DNA of 64,000 bases from Syngnathus acus (taxonomy: Eukaryota; Chordata; Actinopteri; Syngnathiformes; Syngnathidae): positions 13,913,416 through 13,977,415 of the forward strand of contig NC_051101.1 in the NCBI RefSeq assembly GCF_901709675.1. The letters are read 5' to 3'. Positions 34,283-48,299 of the stretch are shown in pieces; position 1 is the first letter of the stretch, and each line of letters opens with the position of its first letter. The position numbers and the translations under genes were made by a program. Under the pieces are notes generated by a model. The model made no database searches. It saw nothing but the letters and a program-made list of their open reading frames with translations, and was not told the DNA's origin.

Positions 34283-34307
34283 GTGTGTGCGTGTGTGTGT
34301 GTGTGTG
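34283..34307. repeat. (GT)n microsatellite
   Basis: A short GT run that starts just after a GGTGTGTGC word. Confidence 0.9.
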
Positions 34308-34599
34308 GCACCAAGGTGGCACTTTTCTCGCTCCATATTTTGACACATTATCAGATCACTCACACATTAAAATCAGACACACAATATTGTCAATTTCCTA
34401 TTTGCTACCTGTTTGGATCCTGAAGTTACTCCAGGTTATTAACACCTCACGACTCTCATTCCTGATTTGGATCAGTTTGTATAGATGTTCTACAAAGTTA
34501 CAGAATTTTTATTATCAAATTGTTTTATATTTTATATTATATTTATACATATATTATTTTTGGTATATATTTGTATTATTTATTATATATTTGTGAATT

Positions 34600-34885
34600 G
34601 ATAAGTCCGCCCACAAAGCCAGTTTCACTTATCAGCTTGACCGAAAAACGTTTCATGACTTGACAAATCGCAAAACAATAACAACTCAGTGCTCCATCCA
34701 TGGCAATAAAATTGAACTAATTATCCAATACAAATGGACGATGCGATAACCAACATTTTGCCACCAAATTTGAACCAACGCAAAATGGCGAAGAGCGTTT
34801 TCATCATTGGGCAAAATTTGATGACTAGCCACTAAAGCCAAAACTCTATAAATCAACTCTGCAAGGTCAGGGCCCTGACCAAACA
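34600..34885 (+). repeat. Diverged copy of the AAATTTG dispersed repeat
   Basis: AAGTCCGCCCACAAAGCCAGTTTCACTTATCA parallels CGACCCCCGAAGCCAGTTTAACTTATCA near 6368-6395. Downstream it has CACCAAATTTGAACC, ATTGGGCAAAATTTGATGA and GGTCAGGGCCCTGACC. The shared AGCCAGTTT(A/C)ACTTATCA word links it directly to the 6.4 kb copy. It carries no coding capacity. Confidence 0.55.
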
Positions 34886-36340
34886 TCTTGAGTGTGATGA
34901 ATGAAGCATCCAATAGAGTGGGCATGCATTCTATTGTTTTCCAATGTTTTCTGATTCACACAAAAGAAGCCAATGCAGATCTAATGAGCATGCCCGACCC
35001 GCCACCCCGCCCGCCCGCGTGCGTGCGTGCGTGCGTGCGGCCCGCGGCCGAGCGTACTGCTCGGCTAATGTGAGGAGATGGGCTTATTCCAGACCCCTGC
35101 AAGACCACCTCATGCCGCGACGCTTCTCGGTAATTCCCCCAGCGGACGCAGTGCGTGCGCTCTGGCCCACGGGCGGACAACGCCCGCCCTTCACGCAAGT
35201 ACAGGTAATTGATTTTTTTTTTTTTTTCAAGTGTGGCGTTGCTGATGGCGACAACGGAGCACGCTGGGCTCAAAGCGAAGCTATGCGGCACGGGCCGACT
35301 GAGTGAATTGAGCTCGGCGATGCCATTACATCTGAAGTCAATGCAGTTTGCGTCGCTAGGTGTGAATCCGTGCCAGGCGACGCGTTTGAGGCGGCGGGAG
35401 GTGGAGCGAGCACGTTTGCCAATTTCAACCGGAATCGGCACTGAGATTGTTTGTACTACAATCGTGCATACTTTGCGAATTTCAAATTTACCGACTTGCC
35501 AGAAAATCTGAAACTAATAACTCATAAAAAAATACAATAAAATAAATTGTTTTTATTTTCAATTCATAAATAACTAAAAAATACAAAATAAAAACTAATG
35601 ACTAACGCGTGACGACAATTCAATTATGTTTGTTTGCAAAATGATTCCTCTCACCATTTGGCCTACGGGGGTCGACTGATTGTCCCCCGCCAATTCTGCC
35701 TAGCGACAAGAGGCCTCGAGACGTGACCGGGAAAGCCAATCTGAGCAATTCCGCTATCGATTGACGTCGTGGTACACTCGGGGAGCTTAATAATGAATCA
35801 CAACAGTTTGTAATTAAAAAGGGGGAAGAGAGAAATATTGGAGGGAAAAACACCCTCGCGTGGTCGTATTAACAATACATGCTAATTGCTACACACAACG
35901 CCAATGAGCCAACACGCACTGAACTGACCCTTGAACGTACGGAAGCCCGCATAGGGAGACATGCATTATCTATGTGCGTACATGCGGTGAGTCACACCAT
36001 TGATGTGTGTCTGATCATGCGTCTCGTCTTTGAACTCACACACACACACACACACGTGTGCATGTGCATGTGTGTGGGGTTTGTCTAGCAGGGGTGATGA
36101 TCATGTCTACGCATTGATATTCAAATATGCCCCCGAAAAGACAAACCCTTATGTCAGGGATCAAGGACTCGCCTGGTTTCAACACAATCACTTCACTGTG
36201 CGCGCTGCTCTCATAAATAAAGCAGCGCCCGCCCCGCTCCTTCATACCACTGTCTTTTAATTATTAAGACACGAGGCAGCGAGGTTATCTCGCCCGCATT
36301 TGCATGTTTGCAACCCCGCTGATGTGTATGCGTGCTGTGC
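34886..36340. other. Non-coding with (GTGC)n and (AC)n tracts
   Basis: (GCGT)n lies at 35018-35040, a poly-T run at about 35213-35227 and (CA)n at about 36036-36055. The 161-codon minus-strand frame (34956-35441) overlaps a 120-codon plus-strand frame and is not supported. The block 36240-36310 (TTTAATTATTAAGACACG, CATTTGCATG) looks enhancer-like. Confidence 0.35.
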
Positions 36341-36372
36341 CGTGTGCGTGCGTGCGTGCGTGCGTGCGTGCA
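36341..36372. repeat. (GTGC)n microsatellite
   Basis: About six to seven GTGC units. Same class as the arrays at 4.06, 15.5 and 35.0 kb. Confidence 0.95.
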
Positions 36373-37524
36373 GCAACAGTGAGGTGCGGAAGGACAGAAG
36401 TGACAAAAGTTGAATTGCATCGAGAAAAGATGATTTTGGATAGAAAGCTTCGAATAAGAACATTTTGGTGCAAAATAAAGTGTAAGAATAGATATGGTAT
36501 GTTGTGCAGTTGAATAAATGTGAACGAAATTTGCCATGAAATTTGACTAAATTCCATGAGAGCGGATGTTAGGGTTTGCAGAATATCTTCATCGTATGAT
36601 TATCGAACATTGCTGTATGCACAGCGACGAATGAACTCTCCACCTGCAGGTGTCTAAAACGACTAACTTGTCTCCAGTGTGGTTCTTGCAAAATAAGTTA
36701 GAGTGAACACCACCCTAACAGCGGACATTGCTACTAATTCAACTTTAAGAGCAGAAAGTCCTAATTGATGTCGAGCAAAGGGCGCCAAAGTATATCTATG
36801 TTGGCGGCGGCTACACAAGCTGCGGACGCTCACATGCACTGTACGCTTAAGGTGGTCAGTGGCATTAAAAAAAGAATAATTCAAACCTCATTGATTTACC
36901 AGCATGGGAGATTATTTGCCCCTACCAACCCCCTTTGCTGTTCATTAGTCAGCTGAGGCTGACGCAGGGAGGTGAGGACACACCAGCCTACCTGTTGCCT
37001 GATTTTTAATTCAAACGCGCTTTGTCCTTGAATGTTGGGACATCGGGGTAAATACAAATAGTTGGGTGGCTTGCAATCTATTGATTTTCCTTGAAATAAA
37101 AGGAGGGGGAAAATCTGGCGTAACAAAGCGCTGTTCTTCCATTTCTTTTCCCCTCACCCCCTTTTACACCCTCGCCTTAGCATATTAGGTGGAGGAATGA
37201 TGTGGAAAAAAATGCTTAGCACACGGGAACAAGGCCGGTGTGTGCGGGTCCCCCGGGGGGTGAGCGCCCCCCCCCCCCAGCTCATAAATCCCAGCTCCGG
37301 TGCAAACAATCAATTTTCAGTTTTAATTATTTACCATAGCCTGGCGGACATAGGCATTTATTTTCCCGCCGCTGTCCGGATTAAAAATTAAATTTTTGGG
37401 AGATCGGAGGAAGAGGAAAAGAAAGAATTCTTTATGATCCGACGTGACGGGAGGTTAGTGACAGGCGAAACGACTCAATCAGCCACTACATAAATTTTCA
37501 CACGACGTACGGTCTTCAAGCCGG
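36373..37524. other. Unrecognised non-coding sequence
   Basis: No gene is supported. A poly-C run lies at about 37267-37279. CCAGCTCCGG, CAATTTTCAGTTTTAATTATTTACC near 37310-37335 may belong to a regulatory element. Confidence 0.35.
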
Positions 37525-37538
37525 GCGCCATCTGCTGG
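37525..37538 (-). promoter_or_regulatory. CTCF-like motif
   Basis: The minus strand reads CCAGCAGATGGCGC, matching the CTCF core CCASYAGRKGGCRS at every position. The flanking sequence (GGGCGCCATCTGCTGGGTCAG on plus) is not obviously in a repeat. Occupancy is unknown. Confidence 0.55.
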
Positions 37539-38560
37539 GTCAGTACCACTCAGCAACTTTGGCCTTGCCGCCGTGCTGACATTTCATCTGTAAAGGTAAT
37601 CGCGCCAGCTAGCACTTGTCAAGCTATGAAATATATGCTTCAAATAAAATACACGTTAAGGTTCGGCTCTCCCCCTTTATAATTCGTGTCACGTATCTAA
37701 AAGAGTCGTAGTTAATGACACCGACAGCTAATCGGTAGTTTAACAACACAAACAACCTTCCTCATCTGTATTATTAGCTAGCATATTAGGCAAAATAACA
37801 TGCTAGCATAAAGTGACATAAGGTGATTGCGTTAGCTTATTGGTCGCCGTTCCCTTTTGTTAGTTAGCCGCTAACCGTTAGCCGCTAACTGCCATTCACA
37901 GCCTGTCAGCAGGACTGTTGACATCGGAATGGCTGAAAATGAAACATAAAGATCAGATACAAAAGAATTGTGAGCTAAGTGGTGAACAGTGTAGGATGTG
38001 GTTAAAGGAATGTCAACAGCTCAAGAAAATTGCAAGCCAAATGACATTTATTTAGTTATTCATTTAGTTATTATTTTTAAAAAAATAACATCCAAAAAGG
38101 ACACCGCTCAGTGCAAGCAGCTGCTAACAAACGACGGACGAAAAAACAACCTTTTAGGCAGACTTAATTACTCACATACAGGAGTGGGGAAAAACAACAC
38201 GCTACACATTATTGTCTCACTTTTCACTGTCAGCCAGCTGCTTGTTTATAGAAGGAGTCCTAATGTCGCCATAAATTCCGGCGAGCAAACACACGGCGGA
38301 AGCGGACGCTTTAATGGCGATCAATGGGACACCGCCAATGATGTCATCTGGCTTTATTCAGTGTGTGCGGGTGTGTCTGAAAACACTTACCTATACAGTG
38401 TGACTTTGTTAGCGCTTTCGTTTACCGAGTGCACTTTGGTCTGTGACATCATGCCAACACTATGTCACTATTTGGACTTTTGAGGAAACCAGAAAATGCC
38501 TGACCCCATTATGAGGACGTAGCGAGCTAGCTAGCTAGCTAGCGGTCAGTAAGAGGTGAA
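37539..38560. other. Non-coding sequence with TTAGCCGCTAAC direct repeats
   Basis: GTTAGCCGCTAACCGTTAGCCGCTAAC occurs at about 37862-37889. A (GCTA)n patch (AGCTAGCTAGCTAGCTAGC) is at 38525-38543. A 161-codon plus-strand frame (37998-38483) is the most evenly composed long frame in this part. It has no recognisable domain or start context, so I do not call it. Confidence 0.35.
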
Positions 38561-38900
38561 ACGTCGGTGAGAAGGAGGGCCGCGCCACCTGGAAGCAGAG
38601 GTGAAAGCAGAGGTGGCGAAGGCTCGACCTCCCTCTCCGGCCCCCGGGTCAAGTGTTTGACTCCGGGGGCCCGCTGGGTTATTGAAAGGCGTTGACCCCG
38701 GCGACGGGCCACTTGACCTCGCTTATCCGCGGGCTGGGAGAACTCGCCGCAGTCCGGCCGTTGCGGCCCACGAGTCGCGGGGTAAGCAACGGTCAGGGCC
38801 GAACAAACGAGGTCAGGGCAGCAGCGCCGGGAGATTTATATCTGCCGGTGAAGCGCTTTCCGGCCTTCGAGAGGCGAGCCGGGCTTTCTTTGTGCGATGA
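38561..38900. other. CpG-rich block
   Basis: CG dinucleotides are frequent (CCGCGCCACC, GGCGACGGGCC, TTATCCGCGGG, CTCGCCGCAGTCCGGCCG). Starting at 38582, GCGCCACCTGGAAG is a partial minus-strand CTCF-like word with two mismatches. The block could be an unmethylated CpG island or simply GC-rich DNA. No transcript is evident. Confidence 0.35.
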
Positions 38901-40883
<1,983 letters not shown>

Positions 40884-42060
40884 AAACATCCAAAATCAAC
40901 TTATTCCTATGAACCTCCAACAAAGCCCCCAAAAATACTTTCTCCTGCGGTAACATTAACATGTTTCCAACGGTCTGGACGCCGCACAGCCTCGGGCTAA
41001 CCCACCAACACCTGCGTGACATTCTCATCTTTCTTTTTAACTCCCATTGACTCTCGTTTGCACTTGAGGTGCGGAGATGGAAAGGTGGGGTCGTATGTTT
41101 GTGGTAGGGGATCCTTCAAAGGGGGCATAAATTAGCACCCCGCGCACCACCAGCTAGCTCGGCATCAATATGGAGCGAGAAGCTAGCCGGCGGCGTGTCG
41201 AGGCCAAATGGTTGAGAGGGGATGTCGCGGTTCAAGCAGATGTCAGACGATCACACGTAAAAGATGACACTTATTTAAAAAAACAAAAAACAATCATTAA
41301 AATCAGGTCTTATAAATAGGCCCGCATACCAATCAACCTTCTTACATTTGAGTTAGCATTAGCAAGATGGCCAAGTTTGTTCCGACACCTGAGATGTGAA
41401 AACAAATAAATATTTGATCACAATTCATGTTAGCTACGCTCTGCTCGGACTTCTTATCATCCCTTTGGGTTGCAATTGTGCAATGTAAAGGGAGAAGGGG
41501 GCCATCCGGTGTCCCACAAATGTGATGCACAACGGGACGAAAAGACAAAGAAGACTCCTGAGTATTCATTAGTGGCACCGGAGCTCATGAGAGACGTCCA
41601 GGTGCGACGGCTGCCATTTATTTTAAGATACGGATGCTCACAGCGGGCCCTCGTGACAATTTACTAGGATATCATACGAGCAGATAAGGATGACCTTGGT
41701 TTTTTTTTTAGGAACGTAGTACACGGCAATTTGAGTCATGCCAACATGCTAATGCTAATGCACCTCTCTGAAGAAAGTGGAAAAGGGCGTCGGTGCTTTT
41801 GGGTATGAAGTAAACACTAACTGTCATCTTCAAAATCAAATTCACCACTAAAAATCAATATTTGTTCAGCTCCTCTTGGCCCGTTGAGTTCGATGGAACA
41901 ATTAGAGACGGCGTCATGTTTCATTTTGGATGCTAGCTTGTTCCCCGGGAGGGCCCCGTCCCATTTCCTCTTCACCCCCATGGTCAGCCTTCCTTTGCTT
42001 TCCATCGGCGGCGGAGGAGGAGTCAAGGACAAAAAGCAATCGCCGTGAAACTTTCCAAGC
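40884..42060. other. Unrecognised non-coding sequence
   Basis: No gene is supported. CATGCTAATGCTAATGC near 41744-41760 is a short direct repeat with octamer-like ATGCTAAT words. Confidence 0.35.
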
Positions 42061-42330
42061 GAATTTGGCCACGTGTGTCACTTAGGCGGCGGCCGGGAGA
42101 GCTCGGGAGTCGGCGGGAGGGGGGCGGCTCCGCTCCCGCCGCATCATTTGTTACTCAGCCCTGATTGGTCCTGACAAAACAATACCCTAAAAACTCACCA
42201 AAGTAAATTATAGTCCCGGTAAATGGCCGCTGATGGTCGTGGCGGGTGGGCGAGGGGCGCGGGGGGCGGGAAGGAAGCGGCTGTCGGCCCGGACCCCTCC
42301 GAACCGCCTTGGCCCGCCGCCAGACGCAAA
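42061..42330. other. CpG- and GC-rich block
   Basis: Frequent CG dinucleotides and G-runs (GGCGGCGGCCGGG, GGCGCGGGGGGCGGG) surround a central CTGATTGGTCCTGAC, which contains an inverted CCAAT box (ATTGG) near 42161-42168. It is promoter-like in composition. No first exon can be defined. Confidence 0.3.
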
Positions 42331-45300
42331 ACAAAGTAATGTGCATTTGATATTAATAACGGAGATGATATTGATCGGCCAGAGGCACTCCGCCTGGCTT
42401 CAAGGTGGGGCCCCGCCCCCTTTGTGGTAACAAGGTAGAGCGGAAGAAGAAGGAAGGTGGAGGGGCGCCTTCAACCACCAACAGCCTCTCATCTGGCTTG
42501 CTGAAAGCCACTCTTCCTGAGGGTCCATTTCATTTGAGGGGCTTTAATTATGTGAAATGGCTTCCGTGAGGGGGAGGAAAAAATGTAGCGGAGGGGAAAA
42601 AAAAACACCAAGGGGTGGCCCGGAGACGGACGTTACCATTTGTTATGCGAGTCATCGTTCTGTCAGCGGTTATGTCTTTTGGCTTTTTAAGTGGTGGGAA
42701 AACGGTCTCCGGAATCTGACGGGAGGGGAAATCCTAATGGAGGTTGGGGATTCTCCTGACTTGATGACAAAATGTGACGCGACTCAACGTAAGCACCATA
42801 TAATATCCTTTTGTTTCCAAATACATTCAATACACACTAAGCAGGACCAATCAACAGGACTCCCCCCCCCCCCACCCCCACCACCCTCCTCGGTGCGGCA
42901 CTACATTAAGTACCCCGTCCGAAATGAGCTGGAAGGTGTCAGTAAATGCTAAATAATGGAGAAGGCTGCGTCGGTGCGGGTCAGAGCCTCGCTGCCTCGC
43001 TCCGACTTCTCTCTGATACATTATTAAGTGAGGATGCACTTCCTGCACCGCTGCGGGAGCGAACAAGGGGCAGGGGGGCACCCTGTCTTCTCCACGGGAA
43101 CGGTGGTGGGAGGAGATATCGTGTGTGTGTGTGTGTGTGTGGGGGGGAATTAAGTGGGAACAGCAAACAAGGTGCAGGAGAGAGACACAGCTTGCTCACC
43201 CCCCCCTACCTTTCCTTTCCATGCAGAAGTACCTTGAGCCCATTTGCACTAATGACTCTCTTTGCCTAATGCACTTTATGGAGGATGATGGTTGGATATT
43301 GGTTGGGAGTGCTCCGGCTATACATAACAGCTCAGCCGACTACGTAAGATGGATCGTTACTTAGCGGGGAGCGCCCGTTCGGAGGTGAGGCGCTGTATTC
43401 CGTGGCACGACAAGTTGTGTTGATGAAAGTTGTCCTGAGACGAAATACACCTCGACTAAAAGTGATTCCTCTGTGGTGGAATTCATTCATTCATTCATTC
43501 ATTCATTTGATTGTCACAAAAAAATTTAAATTGTTGGGTACAAAAAAACGGTTCACTAAAAATGCTAGCTGTCTGTCAAATGCCCTTGCAATTGTTAGCA
43601 ACTCTGAACAAACTTGTTTCTACCGCGCAAGGTAAGAGTAATTATTAAGTCGCCGCATAAGCGCCAAAGTCTGATCCGAACAACCTTGATCTTTCCGCAC
43701 ATCCCCCAAGTGGACCTACGACAGTCGAGGCCGGGGCTCAAAAAGCGACGGCCGCTCTCCCTTGTATCCTTTCCATTCCAACCGAAACAAAGTGTGTCCT
43801 GACAACCTGACGCCACATCATATGCGGTAAACTAAATAAGTCATTCAAAAGAAGCGTTGTGGCCCGCTTTGCACTGCCGCTAGAACATACGTATCACCCC
43901 CCTGAGGAGGCGTCACAGTAAGGGGTGAGGGGCGATGAGCAGGCTTTCTACCTGGGCGATCCGGAAGCAACATTTACATTAATAATGAGTGCAAATGCGA
44001 GCTCGCAAGGATGAGCCTTTAGCCAAATGCATGCTAGCGACGAGCCCTTTCGCTTTGTTGACAGTAGAGATGGGCGCTTACGGACGTAGCTTCTAAAAAT
44101 AGACTCGGGAGCAGCACCCGCAATCGGAAAGATTGGTCAGAACGTGTAGGCCAAGTCTGGTAGCTGAATTTGATGACTCCTCATAAAATCTGAAACGCTA
44201 TAAAATTCCTTGCCGCCCGCTACGAGTAGAAATGGTTCAAGTACTCGATGCGTGGTCGGACATTCCAAACGTTTTGTGCGGCTTTAATTAGCTTTGTTTT
44301 GTCTCCCGCGTGAAGGTTAAAGACCTCGTGAAGAAAACATCATTTTGTTATTAACGTGGCGGGTCAAGGGCGCCGTTGCAGGTAGAGCGCCAAGCCAAGG
44401 ATAATGGATTCACGTCTCACATCATTAACTTTAGCTAGCAATGTAGTCACGCCCAATAACTGGCCCAAATGTTAATGTGCTGCTCTTGATCTTCAAGCCA
44501 GCAGCTTAAACTGTTTGTTTGCGCTCGTTCTGGGTTCTGGCCCGGTGGCGTCGGGTTCAAGGCTTACTCGGCAGATGTCGGAACGCGGACCAGTTAATCT
44601 GCCTAGAGCGGCCTCGACGGACGATGCTCGGCGACGGCCCGTGGCTCCGTTTCGCTTTTGACCTCTTCGACTACTCGCGAAGTAAGGTAAACGAGAGGAC
44701 AGACGAAAAGGAGTCCGTTCAACTCCTACACACAATTGGACTTCTTCACATGCAAATATTTCATTTCAAGGAATCGTCGATAACCAATGTACAATAAACA
44801 AAAAATATTGTAGAGACTACTCGAGATAAATAGTTAATTGTTTATCAACGATTTGCAAATTGAAAAAAAATCAAAATGATATTTGTCTGACGTGCCACTA
44901 ATTGAATGAAAAAATTTGCAGTTTTATTGTTATTATTTATTATTATCGGTTTCATATTTCATTGTCACAGATTTGATTAGCCTTTGAAAATAATTGAAAT
45001 AAAAAAATACAGATGTATTTATTCAGCAACTAAAAGGAATTGAATATGAAAATCAATCAAAATAGAGGCGTACAAAATGGAATTTAATGGGGCAAAACCT
45101 GATCCAAGTGAGATTTTCCACAAATGATATTTCCCAAGTAGGAATGATGTCATTGGCAATAAAAACGAGTTACCTTGCCAGAGCAACACTCGGTGTGAAT
45201 AACCCCCGCGTTTGTTTCCGCAGAATGAGCGCTCCTTGACTGATGCGCCGGGCTGCCGGCTAAAAATGATGATCCCCGCCCGCCCGCCCAACGTGTTTAA

Positions 45301-45506
45301 ACAGAAGCATTAAGCTAAAGAGCTTGTTATCATTTACATCGATTTCCTCCCTCGGCCCACGACCGCTCGTAAAGACCGGCTTAAAGAGGCGCAAATACCG
45401 ACCAGGTGGAATGATGTCCCGTCTGGAAAGCGCACCATCATGATGATGACCACAAAATGGTAGACTATAACCGCACAGGTCTAGACCACAAACTGGTTTC
45501 GGTGTC
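42331..45506. other. Non-coding sequence with simple repeats
   Basis: Poly-C near 42863-42876, (GT)n at 43121-43141 and (ATTC)n at 43481-43507. The 131-codon frame at 42557-42952 ends in a Pro run from the poly-C tract. Around 44810-44850, CTACTCGAGATAAATAGTTAATTG resembles an eroded hAT-type end. No gene is supported. Confidence 0.35.
43481..43507. repeat. (ATTC)n microsatellite
   Basis: About six to seven ATTC units. Confidence 0.95.
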
Positions 45507-45580
45507 AAACTCAAGGCCCGCAAAGGCAAATGATGTGTCTATTAAATGTTTCTTGTTAAAATAGCACAACTGTAAATCGT
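45507..45580 (+). mobile_element. Fragment of GTGTCAAACTCAAGGC family
   Basis: GGTGTCAAACTCAAGGCCCGCAAAGGC matches the family end seen at 21223, without the middle GGGGGCCAGATCTGG part. The following ATGATGTGTCTATTAAATG is family-like. It is truncated and diverged. Confidence 0.6.
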
Positions 45581-46940
45581 CTTCCTTTTTAATAACAGGG
45601 AGATGTTGCAACGACTTTTTGTTAAAACCCACAAATTGTTGTTTTAGACGATATGAGGACAAAAAAATCTGGCAAGGACTGACTTCTTTCTTAAAGGTTC
45701 CATTAGACATATTTCAACGTCAAATGCTTATAGACGTAAGTCTGTTTGTCCATCATTCGTTCATTTGACAAGTGTCATGCTGCAGAATTTTGAACAGGAT
45801 TGAAAATGTAAAGTGATGGGCGGAGACATGTAGTGTCAGGTTCACGTTCAACAAAACAAGGCCGAGGAGAGTTGGCGGGCGGGCTATGCATTCCGTAAAT
45901 AACTAGATAATGGGATTTTTTTTTTTTTTTTTCCTCTTCTTATTTTGAGAAAAAAAACATCCAGCACACATCTGCCCCCCGCTCGCAACTCTTCATAGGT
46001 GTGTGTGTGTGTGTGTGTGTGCGTATGTGTGTGAAAATTGCGAGAATATTAGAATGCAAATGGATTCACAGCACATCCTCATAAACAACAGTGTTCATTT
46101 AACCCCCGACCTCTGCATTTAACTGCCCATCAAGTCATTTGTGCCGGGCCAGACGTGGATGCTGCCGGGCCAGCTTCTCTCACAACATGCGTGTGCGCGT
46201 GCATATAAAAGTGTGTTAGCGTGCGTATTTATTTGTTGTGTGCGTGTGCATGTGAGGGCCATTTTATTGGAGGTGCGGGTTTCACACGTTACCATCTGCA
46301 ATCCTCAATTAATCTTGTCAGCATGCATTTACTTTGCGGGGGAGTGAACACCTTTTAAGGACCCCCCCCCCCTTGGTCTCCGTCGCTCTCTGCTCGTCCA
46401 TTCATTACAGTCGGCCGGCCAGACAGACAGTCCTTTAGAAGACCTTCCCGAACGGGATTAAAACATCTAGCGGAGACTCCCTTCACCGTTTCACACTGCC
46501 GCGGATCCTTTTGCGTAAACGTCAATGTCGCGCCTTGTCGCTTTGGCTCTGTGGTGCCGTGTTTTGTTGCTACTTTTTGGACTTGCATCAAGTCACACGT
46601 GTTGGCATCCGTAATACTCTTAAAGCATCTCTACCGTGGCGGATATGGCTCCTACTCCACCAGGCTAGTCAAGCGGTATCAGCGCCTTAGTGTCGGAGCT
46701 TTCTTTTTTCAATTACAAGTAGAAATGCATACTCGAGCACAGCAAGAAGCCGGAAAAAAGGCAGCGATGGACTCGCCGCTCCAAACAGATGGAAGCAAAG
46801 TGCATAAAGAGAAGCAGCAATGAACCTGTCCCACCAAAGACAATGATGACTGAAAGATGCAGTAAGTCACATCGTTAAAGAGAGGGGAGGACTTGAAGAA
46901 GAAAGTCAGTCACCGTGAAGGCAGCCCCCCCCCTTTCCCC
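45581..46940. other. Non-coding sequence with GT and homopolymer tracts
   Basis: A poly-T run lies at 45917-45932 and (GT)n at 45999-46021, followed by a poly-C run near 46362-46371. The 90-codon frame at 46551-46823 has no splice context. No gene is supported. Confidence 0.35.
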
Positions 46941-47290
46941 TCGTCTCTTAATCCCGGCCGGGCCTTTGTCGCGGCTAATTACGGCGGACAAGCCTCTTTA
47001 TCGGACCCGCCACGGGCATTAGGATGCACGAGCTGCGCGCGCCTGTTGTTTTAAACGCTCTCATTAAGCACACAAATCAGCGCTGTTGACAGAGTGCTTT
47101 TGAATTAAGCGTCTCTCGCCCCCGCCATTCGCGCCGCCGCCACCGCCGCTCGCCGGGGCCCAGGACAAGGAGCAATTTATAACGCCATTAGCCACACTCG
47201 CCGAGGTTACAGGCATCAAAATTGTTCCCGTCTAATTATTCCTAATGGATACAAGGGAGGCAGCCACGCTCAGGACAGCTTTTTCATTAG
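46941..47290. promoter_or_regulatory. Possible conserved non-coding element
   Basis: The block contains GCGGCTAATTACGGCGG, TAAACGCTCTCATTAAGC, TTTTGAATTAAGCGTC, GCAATTTATAACGCCATTAGCC, CCGTCTAATTATTCCTAATGG and TTTTTCATTAGCCCTCAATC. At least eight ATTA/TAAT cores occur in 340 bases of otherwise GC-balanced, repeat-free DNA. This is one of the best enhancer-like candidates on composition alone. Confidence 0.45.
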
Positions 47291-48093
47291 CCCTCAATCA
47301 AGGAGGGGGTTGGCTCGGAGTGAGGGGGGGGGGGGGCCCAAATGCTCCGGCGGCAAAGCGGGAAATCAAAAATAATTATGTTTGCTTTTTTCCTAATACA
47401 ACAAGAATGCAGACAAGGCGCACGAGTGCGGCTCGTCTCTCGAGATAAGAATGAATTCTCGGGCTTCGAGTGACATTTTGCTTTTAATGGCGACGGCGTT
47501 TAATGGAAGCGGAGAGGAAAGCTTTAATTGTTATATAATGCCAATGCGGTACAGACTCAAACCATGCAGAATATTTTGACATTCTGACCCTTTGGACAAA
47601 GGCTGGATCTAAAAAAAAAAAAAAAAAAAACATTCTTACAGATTACTGTAACTGCATTGGGTTCAATTCATTATTTGAATATTCATATTTTTACTGTAAG
47701 TGCAACAAGTTTCCACGATCTGCGGCAAATCAACTGAATCCAAGGTCAAAGTGAATCGTGAATCAACTTGATCGAATCGATTTAGAAAACTGGAATCTAA
47801 AATCCAGCTCTAGACTCCATTAATCGATGATAAAAAAAAAGTTATCAATGACCTAATGTTCTACCGCTAATAAAATATGATACAAAAAAATGTCAAGGAC
47901 AACGGCAGCATGAATAGTCAGCAGCAATGTAAGAAGCAAAGAAACGATGCAAATATCAATAAAAAAAAATTTTTCAAACCATGGAAAAATGATGAGAAAT
48001 TCCAAATTCATATTTCCAATCCAACGCTGTCGATTCTTTGATGTCTGCGTTCACCGAGTGCTCTTGTTAATAACAACTTAGACAGGGATGGGA
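47291..48093. other. Non-coding, A-rich; possible eroded repeat
   Basis: Poly-A lies at 47612-47630 and poly-G at about 47327-47337. From 47720 to 47850, TCGTGAATCAACTTGATCGAATCGATTTAG resembles diverged fish repeats rich in GAATCG words. A repeat-free patch at 47455-47550 (CTTTTAATGGCG, GTTTAATGG, CTTTAATTGTTATATAATGCC) looks enhancer-like. Confidence 0.35.
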
Positions 48094-48113
48094 GGGGGGG
48101 GGGGGGGGGGGGG
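48094..48113. repeat. Poly-G run (about 20)
   Basis: An uninterrupted G homopolymer preceded by GGGATGGGA. Length in the assembly may be unreliable. Confidence 0.95.
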
Positions 48114-48299
48114 TTGGGCACCTCATAATTTCTAACGCTCATTGTCATTTTAGCCCGAGGCGGGCATGACGCCAGTCGACTCAAACTGCGGCGGCGCCCG
48201 CTAAGCTCGTAGTTATCTGGCCTCACACACCAGTAGATGTCGGGCCTACAATTAGGCTCCCCAAAGGCTGCTCCGTCATAGCGCATCTGTCATGGCGCC

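Noticed and set aside
37998-38483. 161-codon plus-strand frame with even composition
   Set aside because: No recognisable domain, no convincing upstream promoter or splice acceptor, and Thr/Asn/Leu-rich sequence consistent with chance.
47990-48040. CCAACGCTGTCGATTC resembling part of a miR-181-type sequence
   Set aside because: Only about nine bases match in a row and no precursor hairpin is visible.
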